Positions 57,973-64,000 of a DNA stretch of 64,000 nt are shown one piece after another. The stretch comes from Mesorhizobium sp. AR02 (GTDB lineage: Bacteria > Pseudomonadota > Alphaproteobacteria > Rhizobiales > Rhizobiaceae), in the NCBI RefSeq assembly GCF_024746835.1, contig NZ_CP080531.1, positions 2,914,001 through 2,978,000 on the forward strand, written 5' to 3'. The translations under genes were made by a program, and so were the position numbers. The first letter of the stretch is position 1. Every line of letters starts with the position of its first letter. The notes below the pieces were generated by a model. That model did not search any database, was not told where the DNA came from, and was given only the letters and a program-made list of their open reading frames with translations.

Positions 57973-58724
57973 GCGAGGCGCAAAAAGTCCTGCTGGTCAC
58001 CGGCGGCAGCCGCGGCATAGGCGCCGCCGTCTGCCGGCTCGGGGCGAAGGCCGGCTATCGCCTGGCGGTCAACTACACGGCGAATAAGGCCGCCGCCGAC
58101 GCGCTGGTCGCCGAGATCAAGGCCGCCGGCGGCGATGCGTTTGCGGTCAAGGGTGACGTCGGCAGCGAGGCCGATATCCTGGCCATCTTCGAGGCGGTGG
58201 ACCGCACCTGGGGCCGGCTCGATGCTTTCGTCAACAATGCCGGCATCGTCGACGCCAAGGCGCGCGTCGACGAGATGAGCGTGGCACGGCTCGAACGCAT
58301 GATGCGTATCAATGTCGTCGGTTCCATCCTTTGTGCCCGCGAGGCGGTCAAGCGCATGTCGACGCGCCATGGCGGTTCGGGCGGAGCGATCGTCAACATC
58401 TCGTCGGCCGCGGCGGTGCTGGGCGCGCCTGACAATTATGTCGACTATGCCGCCTCCAAGGGCGCCATCGACACGTTCACCGTCGGGCTTGCCCGCGAGG
58501 TGGCCGCCGAAGGCGTGCGCGTCAATGCGGTGCGGCCCGGCATCATCGACACCGACATCCATGCTTCCGGCGGACAGCCGGACCGGGTGGCGCTGATCCA
58601 GGACTCGCTGCCGATGAAAAGAGCCGGCACCGCGGATGAAGTCGCTAACGCGGTTCTCTATCTTCTATCCGACGCCGCGTCCTATACGACGGGTGCGATC
58701 CTGAATGTCAGCGGCGGCCGCTGA
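57969..58724 (+). CDS. SDR family oxidoreductase
   Basis: A 251-residue short-chain dehydrogenase. The nucleotide motif is TGGSRGIGAAVCRLG, NNAG as FVNNAGIVDAKARV, and the Ser-Tyr-Lys triad is visible in IVNISSAAAVLGAPDNYVDY and YAASKG. VNAVRPGIIDTDIH and SGG follow. NADP(H) preference is likely from the Ser/Arg after the glycine loop; the substrate is unknown. The ATG at 57969 follows AGGGATGCCAGG and overlaps the upstream stop. Confidence 0.92.
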   Translation: MSEAQKVLLVTGGSRGIGAAVCRLGAKAGYRLAVNYTANKAAADALVAEIKAAGGDAFAVKGDVGSEADILAIFEAVDRTWGRLDAFVNNAGIVDAKARVDEMSVARLERMMRINVVGSILCAREAVKRMSTRHGGSGGAIVNISSAAAVLGAPDNYVDYAASKGAIDTFTVGLAREVAAEGVRVNAVRPGIIDTDIHASGGQPDRVALIQDSLPMKRAGTADEVANAVLYLLSDAASYTTGAILNVSGGR

Positions 58725-58741
58725 GCGCTCTCAAGCAGATC

Positions 58742-58790
58742 GAGCATGATGTTATCCGAAAACCGCGTCACACTTTTCGGCATCATGCTC
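58742..58790. repeat. RIME-like palindrome before lpd
   Basis: GAGCATGATGTTATCCGAAA pairs with TTTTCGGCATCATGCTC. 20 bases upstream of the lpd ribosome-binding site. Confidence 0.7.
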
Positions 58791-58809
58791 AAAACAGAAG
58801 GACAGTATC

Positions 58810-60216
58810 ATGGCTTATGACGTCGTTATCATCGGATCGGGACCCGGCGGCTATGTCTGCGCCATCAAAGCGGCACAGCTCGGCCTGAAGACGGCGGTGG
58901 TCGAGAAGAACGCCACCTTCGGCGGCACCTGCCTCAACATCGGCTGCATCCCGTCCAAGGCGCTGCTCTACGCGTCCGAGATGTTCGCCGAGGCCGGCCA
59001 TTCCTTCGACACGCTCGGCGTCGAGATCGCGGCGCCGAAGCTCAATCTGAAGAAGATGATGGCGCACAAGGATGCGACGGTGTCGTCCAACGTCAACGGC
59101 GTCGCCTTCCTGTTCAAGAAGAACAAGATTGACAGCTTCCGCGGCACCGGCAAGGTGGTGGCGGCGGGCAAGGTCTCGGTCACCTCGGAGGACGGCAAGG
59201 TCGAGGAGATCGAGACCAAGAACATCGTCATCGCCACCGGCTCTGATGTCGCCGGCATTCCCGGCGTCAAGGTCGATATCGACGAGAAGGTCATCGTGTC
59301 GTCGACCGGCGCGCTGTCGCTGGACAAGGTTCCCGGCCATCTGGTGGTGGTCGGCGGCGGCGTCATCGGGCTCGAGCTCGGCTCGGTCTGGGCGCGGCTC
59401 GGCGCCAAGGTCACCGTCGTCGAGTTCCTCGATACCATCCTCGGCGGCATGGACGGCGAGGTCTCAAAACAGTTCCAGCGGCTGCTGTCCAAGCAAGGCT
59501 TCGAGTTCAAGCTCGGCGCCAAGGTCACCGGCGTCGCCAAGGCCAAGAAGGGCGCCAGCGTCACTTTCGAGCCGGTGAAGGGCGGTGCGGCTGAAACCAT
59601 CGCCGCCGATGTCGTGCTGATCGCCACCGGGCGCCGCGCCTTTTCCGACACGCTCGGGCTGAAAGAAGCTGGCGTCGAGGTCGACGAGCGCGGCCGGGTC
59701 AAGACCGACGCTCATCTCAAAACCAACGTCCCCGGTATCTATGCCATCGGCGACGTCATCGCCGGACCGATGCTGGCGCACAAGGCCGAGGACGAGGGCG
59801 TGGCGGTGGCGGAAACCATCGCCGGTCAGGCCGGCCATGTGAATTACGATGTCATTCCGAGCGTCGTCTACACCAGCCCGGAAATCGCCTCGGTCGGCAA
59901 GACCGAGGAAGAGCTGAAGAAGGCGGGCATCGACTACAAGGTCGGTAAATTCCCGTTCAGCGCCAATGGCCGGGCGCGCGCCATGCTGCACACCGACGGC
60001 TTCGTGAAGATCCTCGCCGACAAGGTCAGCGACCGCGTGCTCGGCGTGCACATCGTCGGCTTCGGCGCCGGCGAGATGATCCATGAGGCGGCGGTGCTGA
60101 TGGAGTTCGGCGGCTCGTCGGAGGACCTCGCCCGCACCACCCACGCGCATCCGACGATGTCGGAAGCGGTGAAGGAAGCGGCGCTGGCCACATTCTTCAA
60201 GCCGATCCACATCTGA
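58810..60216 (+). CDS. lpd: Dihydrolipoyl dehydrogenase (E3)
   Basis: A 468-residue flavoprotein. FAD motif [20 protein letters not shown]; redox disulfide [19 protein letters not shown] motif [20 protein letters not shown]; dimer/active-site His in [15 protein letters not shown]. It reoxidises lipoyl groups of the OGDH complex encoded upstream. GAAGGACAG precedes the ATG. Confidence 0.98.
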   Translation: MAYDVVIIGSGPGGYVCAIKAAQLGLKTAVVEKNATFGGTCLNIGCIPSKALLYASEMFAEAGHSFDTLGVEIAAPKLNLKKMMAHKDATVSSNVNGVAFLFKKNKIDSFRGTGKVVAAGKVSVTSEDGKVEEIETKNIVIATGSDVAGIPGVKVDIDEKVIVSSTGALSLDKVPGHLVVVGGGVIGLELGSVWARLGAKVTVVEFLDTILGGMDGEVSKQFQRLLSKQGFEFKLGAKVTGVAKAKKGASVTFEPVKGGAAETIAADVVLIATGRRAFSDTLGLKEAGVEVDERGRVKTDAHLKTNVPGIYAIGDVIAGPMLAHKAEDEGVAVAETIAGQAGHVNYDVIPSVVYTSPEIASVGKTEEELKKAGIDYKVGKFPFSANGRARAMLHTDGFVKILADKVSDRVLGVHIVGFGAGEMIHEAAVLMEFGGSSEDLARTTHAHPTMSEAVKEAALATFFKPIHI

Positions 60217-60326
60217 GGCCTTTTATAAACTCGCTTCGGCGGCCATCTGGCGCGGTTTTCTGCGCTTCTCACAGCGCCGCGCGCCCTCTTGGACGCGCAA
60301 AGGACGCTGTGACACCTTTGACTGAC

Positions 60327-60368
60327 GCATGATCCTTTCCGAAAATCGGACCGATTTTCGGGGTCATG
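60327..60368. repeat. RIME-like palindrome after lpd
   Basis: GCATGATCCTTTCCGAAAATC pairs with GATTTTCGGGGTCATGC. Apart from this and the terminator at 60478, the 60217-60523 gap shows no gene. Confidence 0.7.
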
Positions 60369-60477
60369 CGCTGCTCACGGACCCAAATGTCCGCTGCGCG
60401 CCGGTTCTCGAAAACCACACCAACTGACTCTCCGGAGCGAGTTTCTGAAAAGGCCTCTTCACTGTCATCGCAAGCAA

Positions 60478-60503
60478 AACGGCCCGCCTTTCAGCGGGCC
60501 GTT
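60478..60503 (-). terminator. Rho-independent terminator
   Basis: On the minus strand AACGGCCCGC, a 6-base loop and GCGGGCCGTTTTGC, 21 bases past the stop of the Ala-Pro protein gene. Confidence 0.8.
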
Positions 60504-60523
60504 CGTATCTGATATCGCGCCGA

Positions 60524-60826
60524 TCAGTTGGCCGGTGCAGGCGCCGGAGCGGGAGCTGGCGCTGGTGCCGGAGCAGGCGCGGGTGCGGGTGCGGGTGCTG
60601 GCGCAGGGGCCGGAGCGGGCGCAGGCGCCGGAGCTGGCTCGGGTGCCGGAGCGGGCGCCGGAGCCGGTGTGCTGGCCGCTGGCGGTTCGGCGGGTGCCGG
60701 ATGTTGGCCGCTTCTGCCGAAAACGTAATACGCGACAATCGCCAGGATAACGACGACCAGCGCAATCAGCCAGGGGCTGCCGCCACCGCCGCTTGGCCTG
60801 GGAGTGTCGTTCGATGGATTCGCCAT
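60524..60826 (-). CDS. Small membrane protein with Ala-Pro repeat tail
   Basis: A 100-residue protein: MANPSNDTPRPSGGGGSPWL, one helix (LIALVVVILAIVAYYVFG), then an (Ala-Pro)n tail of ~23 dipeptides ending in PAN. The tail is a low-complexity stretch that probably extends as a stiff rod into the periplasm. No known domain. GGAGGACAC precedes the ATG. The antisense reading of the repeat also stays open and is not a gene. Confidence 0.7.
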   Translation of the reverse strand: MANPSNDTPRPSGGGGSPWLIALVVVILAIVAYYVFGRSGQHPAPAEPPAASTPAPAPAPAPEPAPAPAPAPAPAPAPAPAPAPAPAPAPAPAPAPAPAN

Positions 60827-61129
60827 AAAAGTGTCCTCCGTGGATGAAAATGATCAATCAACAGCCATCAACGTGCAACCGTTGAATGGGTTTCACGCTA
60901 GGGAAGGAAAGCGCCGAAAACGCGGCGTTTGGGCCCCCCAATGCCATCCGACTCAATTGACGGCAGTGACAGTATAGCCGGCTTTGCGAAAATCCTCGAC
61001 CACTCCCTCGGACCGGGAAGGTGGCCCTTCCGCCAGCTTGATTTCGAGTGCCTCGCCGGACTGGCGGCGTTTCGCCACGCAGCGAGCCAAACCAACCGAT
61101 GCTATCGTTGGTTGTGAGGAGTTGCCGGT
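60827..61129. other. Intergenic region with gene remnant
   Basis: 303 bases between the divergent Ala-Pro gene (-) and DUF2867 gene (+). Apart from the TraB/GumN remnant at 60953-61080, I see only the DUF2867 ribosome-binding site (GAGGAG near 61115). Confidence 0.5.
60953..61080 (-). pseudogene. Decayed 3' fragment of a TraB/GumN gene
   Basis: The minus strand ends in GVVEDFRKAGYTVTAVN and a stop, matching GLVEGFRKAGYTVTAVGL, the end of the intact gene at 61610. Just upstream, RQSGEALEIKLAEG resembles RQSGGAPVLDVKLAES of the intact protein, but about 130 codons between them are missing and the frames do not join. It is a degraded partial copy. Confidence 0.75.
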
Positions 61130-61606
61130 ATGACACCCACTGCACAGACTTTCCCCGATCCCGAGGGCGCTCTTGCCGGCGCTCAGTTCGCCGACCGCTA
61201 CGTGCTGACAACCGAGGGTCTTGCCCTGACCGCCATCGGCGCGGCCGAGCGCGTCCTGGGGCGGTCACCGCGATGGGTCGGCCGGCTTACGCAGCTCCGC
61301 AATCTCGTCGTGATGCCATTTGGGCTGAAAACGGGGGCGAAACCCGACGCACCGCCGGAAAGCAGGATCGGCATCTTTCCGCTCATCAGCCAGGCACATG
61401 GCAGGGTCGTCCTTGGTCTGGACGACCGGCATCTCGATTTCCGCATCCTGGTGGAGGTGAACGATCTCGGCGCGGGCCGGCAGGAGGTGGCTGCGTCGAC
61501 GATCGTGAAGACGCACAATCTGTTCGGGCGGACGTATCTCGCCATCATCATGCCGTTTCACCGCATCATCGTTCCGGCGATGCTGGCTCAGGTCTTGATC
61601 AAATAG
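61130..61606 (+). CDS. DUF2867-like protein
   Basis: A 158-residue protein: FPDPEGALAGAQFADRYVLT, RNLVVMPFGLKTG, IGIFPLISQAHGRVVLGLDD and RHLDFRILVEVNDLG, ending in MPFHRIIVPAMLAQV, a DUF2867 signature (unknown role, often beside oxidoreductases). GAGGAG lies about 9 bases before the ATG. It sits between the two TraB/GumN copies. Confidence 0.8.
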   Translation: MTPTAQTFPDPEGALAGAQFADRYVLTTEGLALTAIGAAERVLGRSPRWVGRLTQLRNLVVMPFGLKTGAKPDAPPESRIGIFPLISQAHGRVVLGLDDRHLDFRILVEVNDLGAGRQEVAASTIVKTHNLFGRTYLAIIMPFHRIIVPAMLAQVLIK

Positions 61607-61609
61607 GGG

Positions 61610-62680
61610 TTAAAGCCCGACTGCCGTGACAGTATAGCCAGCCTTGCGGAAACCCTCGACCAGTCCCTGCGGACCAGGAAGGTGCAGCGCGCCGACCGCC
61701 ATGAAGGCGTTGCCCTTGGCCAGGATCGGCTCGGCGTGATCGACCATCACCTTGTTGCGGCTGGTGATCATGGTTTCCTCGAAGGCCGCATAGCCGGCGG
61801 GATCGTTCTGCTCTTCCGGCATGGCGGCGCGGAACAGCGGCCAGAACATGCCGGTGTCGCCGCGCTGGTAGAGCACGATCATGGTCTCGTTGATATCGTT
61901 GACCTTGTCGCCCAGCTTCAGCGTGTCGACCAGGCCCTTCATGTGAAAGGCGAGCGGCAGCGAGGCCATGGCGCGCAACTGGCTCTCGGCCGTTTCGAGA
62001 CCTTCGACCGGCTTGCCCGCAGCCTTGGCACTTTCGGCCAGCTTGACGTCGAGCACCGGCGCCCCGCCCGACTGGCGGGCGAGTTCGCAAGCTGGCAACG
62101 CCATCATCGCCGACAGCATCCACGGCTTCATCTTGGCGACTGTTGCCGGCGGGATGCCACGCGCGTCGAGTGCTGCATTCATCGCCGCCGCTTCGTCCGG
62201 CGTCAGCAAGGACGACAGCGTCGTGGAGTCGGTGAACATCATCAGGTCCGGCTCTTTCAGCATCGCCGTCATCATCTTTTGCTTGTCGAGCACGTCGGTG
62301 GTTTCGATGACGAGCGTGCCGGCGGCGTCAAAGGCCTTCTGCGCGACCGGCGGCAGCGTGGTGACGCGCGTGTCGGTCATATGCATGGTGCCGAACAGGT
62401 AGGATGGCTCTTCGCCTGATTTTTCCAGCTTCCACAACAGGCCCTTGCCATTCAGCGTGGCGGCGGCTTCCGCCTCGATCTTGCCGTAGGTGGCGGGGCT
62501 GCTCTTCTGCAGGGCCGACAGCATGTCGGCGCCGGCGCAGGTCGGGACTTCCGCATGCGCCCTGCCAGCCGCGAACAGCAGGACGGCAAGAAAGGACAAG
62601 AAAAACAGCACGTTGAGCGCGACAAGCAGCTTCAGCGACAGGGAAGCTGCACGGTCGGCGATGGCAATGACACGTTTCAT
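61610..62680 (-). CDS. TraB/GumN family protein
   Basis: A 356-residue exported protein. A hydrophobic segment (LKLLVALNVLFFLSFLAVLL) forms the signal or anchor, followed by the TraB/GumN domain: LLWKLEKSGEEPSYLFGTMH (LFGTxH, metal-binding His), VIETTDVLD (E), and the end MAVGALHLPGPQGLVEGFRK (GALHLxG). TraB-fold proteins are putative metalloproteases. The ATG at 62680 gives the signal. Confidence 0.88.
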   Translation of the reverse strand: MKRVIAIADRAASLSLKLLVALNVLFFLSFLAVLLFAAGRAHAEVPTCAGADMLSALQKSSPATYGKIEAEAAATLNGKGLLWKLEKSGEEPSYLFGTMHMTDTRVTTLPPVAQKAFDAAGTLVIETTDVLDKQKMMTAMLKEPDLMMFTDSTTLSSLLTPDEAAAMNAALDARGIPPATVAKMKPWMLSAMMALPACELARQSGGAPVLDVKLAESAKAAGKPVEGLETAESQLRAMASLPLAFHMKGLVDTLKLGDKVNDINETMIVLYQRGDTGMFWPLFRAAMPEEQNDPAGYAAFEETMITSRNKVMVDHAEPILAKGNAFMAVGALHLPGPQGLVEGFRKAGYTVTAVGL

Positions 62681-62742
62681 GACACCGTTCGTAGGCGCAA
62701 AAAGCGGCAAAACGGTTAACCCGCACCACGAAATTGAAGGGT

Positions 62743-63681
62743 TCATGCCCTTGGATGGGCCGATTCGTAGATTTCGAGCAGCCTCGCCGTATCGACGCCG
62801 GTGTAGATCTGCGTCGTCGACAGGCTGGCGTGGCCAAGCAATTCCTGGATGGTGCGCAAATCGCCGCCACGCCCCAGCAGATGCGTGGCGAAGGAATGGC
62901 GCAGCGCGTGCGGCGTCGCGGTATTGGGCAGGTTGAGCGCCGAGCGCAGCTTCGCCATATCGCGCTGGATGATGGCCGGATTGAGCGGGCCGCCGCGCGC
63001 ACCGCGAAACAACAGCTCTTTCGGATCGAGATGATAGGGGCATAGGCGGCGGTATTCGGCGATTGCCTTGAGCGCCACCGGCAGCACCGGCACCAGCCGC
63101 GTCTTGCCGCCCTTGCCGGTGACGCGCAGCACGGTGTCGGCCTCCGACGCCAGATCGGCGCCGGCGAGGCCGAGCGCCTCGGAAATGCGCAGGCCGGAGC
63201 CGTAAAGCAGCGTCAGCACGGCGGCATTGCGGGCGGCGATCCAGGGTTCTTCTGCCAATTGACCCTCGACGGAGACGACATGTTTGGCGTCGCTCGCCGT
63301 CAGCGGTTTTGGCAGCGATTTGGGTTGGCGCGGTGCGCGCAGCGCGGCGGCACCGGCCGCGTTGGCTAAGCCGCGCCGTTCGAGAAACCGCAGCAGCGAG
63401 CGGATGCCGGCGAGACCTCGGCCAAGCGTGCGGGCGCCAGCGCCGGCGTTGCGGCGAGCGGCGAGGAAGCCGCGCAGATCGGCCGGGCGCAGATTGGCGA
63501 TGTCCGAAATGCCGGGCGAGCCGCCGCAATGGCCGGTGAGGAAATGCAGGAACTGGCGCGTGTCGCGCTCATAGGCCTCCACTGTCTCGGGTGACAGGCG
63601 GCGTTCACGCGCGAGCATCTTCAGCCAGCTTTCGCGCGCCGCCTGCAGATCAGGCTTTGCCGGGATGAGGAATTCCTGCAT
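62743..63681 (-). CDS. xerC: Tyrosine recombinase XerC
   Basis: A 312-residue site-specific recombinase resolving chromosome dimers at dif with XerD. SAM-like N-terminal domain (KMLARERRLSPETVEAYERD), catalytic domain with YGSGLRISEALGL (Arg), HALRHSFATHLLGRGGDLRT (HxxR) and the Tyr in GHASLSTTQIYTGVDTARLL. No integrase neighbours or att sites, so a housekeeping Xer is the best reading; XerC rather than XerD is by resemblance. Confidence 0.9.
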   Translation of the reverse strand: MQEFLIPAKPDLQAARESWLKMLARERRLSPETVEAYERDTRQFLHFLTGHCGGSPGISDIANLRPADLRGFLAARRNAGAGARTLGRGLAGIRSLLRFLERRGLANAAGAAALRAPRQPKSLPKPLTASDAKHVVSVEGQLAEEPWIAARNAAVLTLLYGSGLRISEALGLAGADLASEADTVLRVTGKGGKTRLVPVLPVALKAIAEYRRLCPYHLDPKELLFRGARGGPLNPAIIQRDMAKLRSALNLPNTATPHALRHSFATHLLGRGGDLRTIQELLGHASLSTTQIYTGVDTARLLEIYESAHPRA

Positions 63682-63726
63682 GGCGGCATTTTGGGGTATT
63701 CGGGTTAGGAAGCGGTGAAGAGCCCG

Positions 63727-63761
63727 TCATTGAAATGACAAGGGGCGATCATTGAAATGAC
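63727..63761. promoter_or_regulatory. Two copies of a 13-bp near-palindrome upstream of rimM
   Basis: TCATTGAAATGAC occurs at 63727-63739 and 63749-63761, 22 bases apart (two helical turns), in the xerC/rimM gap. Each is close to self-complementary, which fits a tandem binding site, but the factor is unknown. Confidence 0.45.
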
Positions 63762-63800
63762 GCCGGGCTGGGGTTAGAGCAGGCCAAAGGATATTTCGCG

Positions 63801-64000
63801 ATGAGCAAGCCGCAAAACCCTGTCCAGATGGCCGTGATCGGCGCCGCCCACGGCATCAAGGGCGAACTCAGGGTGAAAACCTTCACCGGCGAGCCGATGG
63901 CGCTGGCCGACTATGGGCCGCTCTATGCCAGGGATGGCCGCGCCTTCCAGATCATCGACATCAGGCCCGCCAACACGGTTGTCGTGGTGCGCTTCAAAGG
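63801..64000 (+). CDS. rimM: Ribosome maturation factor RimM (3' end beyond window)
   Basis: The frame from the ATG at 63801 is open to the window end and reads [20 protein letters not shown], then [20 protein letters not shown], the RimM N-terminal domain (xxGxIGxxHGIKGEL-type). RimM helps 30S assembly around S19. Its normal partner rpsP lies at the far left of the window in the opposite orientation. GGCCAAAGGA lies upstream as a weak ribosome-binding site. Confidence 0.95.
   Translation, partial: MSKPQNPVQMAVIGAAHGIKGELRVKTFTGEPMALADYGPLYARDGRAFQIIDIRPANTVVVVRFK

Noticed and set aside
60528..60728. An (Ala-Gly)n protein on the plus strand opposite the Ala-Pro gene
   Set aside because: It is the antisense of the same repeat, with no ribosome-binding site or conserved start.
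62743..63681. XerC as the integrase of an integrative element
   Set aside because: No tRNA, att repeats or mobility genes are adjacent, and it matches housekeeping Xer recombinases.

Overview
This 64 kb, high-GC window is chromosomal DNA of a Hyphomicrobiales (Rhizobiales) alphaproteobacterium, most likely Mesorhizobium or a close Phyllobacteriaceae relative. The evidence is an Omp19-type Inh lipoprotein, an IalB family protein, DUF1127, DUF1223 and DUF2794 genes, an LDH-like malate dehydrogenase next to sucCDAB and lpd, the acnA/ccm and dapF-mtaB-ftsY-ispZ neighbourhoods, and many RIME-like palindromic intergenic repeats. The genus is inferred from gene content and recalled protein similarity, not from a search.

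Layout. 1-2 kb: an AHSA1/SRPBCC protein (cut by the window edge), a DoxX-like protein, another SRPBCC protein and a glycine-zipper lipoprotein. 2-4.5 kb (minus): ffh, chorismate mutase and rpsP, preceded by a 35-codon ORF that copies the start of ffh. 4.8-16.5 kb: CPBP protease, SH3/DUF1236 protein, zinc-ribbon metallopeptidase, lytic transglycosylase, a secreted/lipoprotein pair, argG, an MHYT-GGDEF-EAL c-di-GMP enzyme, a LysE exporter, two coupled membrane proteins and rlmN. 16.8-29.6 kb: a Met-rich periplasmic protein, a ClC channel remnant, IalB, a methyltransferase, YkvA, phhB, LMW-PTP, thpR, the divergent tesA / ybbA-ybbP locus, a BI-1 protein, a frameshifted GNAT, DUF2794, DUF1223 and a ceramidase-like protein. 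29.7-35 kb: acnA divergent from ccmA-ccmB-[45-aa ORF]-ccmD-ccmG, with no ccmC. 35-47.7 kb: DUF1127, SMP-30, tautomerase, FMN reductase, PPOX, ispZ, ftsY, mtaB, dapF, an MBL hydrolase, an omp19-like gene, zapE and an ABM protein, then a second frameshifted GNAT. 48.3-60.2 kb: the TCA block mdh-sucC-(cupin, DUF1579)-sucD-sucA-sucB-(two unknowns, SDR)-lpd. 60.5-64 kb: an Ala-Pro protein, a TraB/GumN remnant and an intact TraB/GumN gene, DUF2867, xerC and the start of rimM.

Functionally the window is mostly housekeeping: SRP targeting (ffh, ftsY), translation and RNA modification (rpsP, rimM, rlmN, mtaB), arginine and lysine/peptidoglycan precursors (argG, dapF), TCA-cycle enzymes (acnA, mdh, sucABCD, lpd), cytochrome c maturation and division (ispZ, zapE, xerC). 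I see no phage, plasmid, CRISPR or defence island.

The unusual material is in repeats and gene remodelling. Two copies of a ~126-bp palindromic element lie in frame inside the FtsY linker. A related element forms the ccmA 3' end and supplies the ribosome-binding site of ccmB. ccmC is missing from its operon. Stem-loops built from short repeats (one a 15-copy 8-bp array) follow several genes. rpsP and rimM, normally adjacent, sit at opposite ends of the window in orientations consistent with a large inversion.
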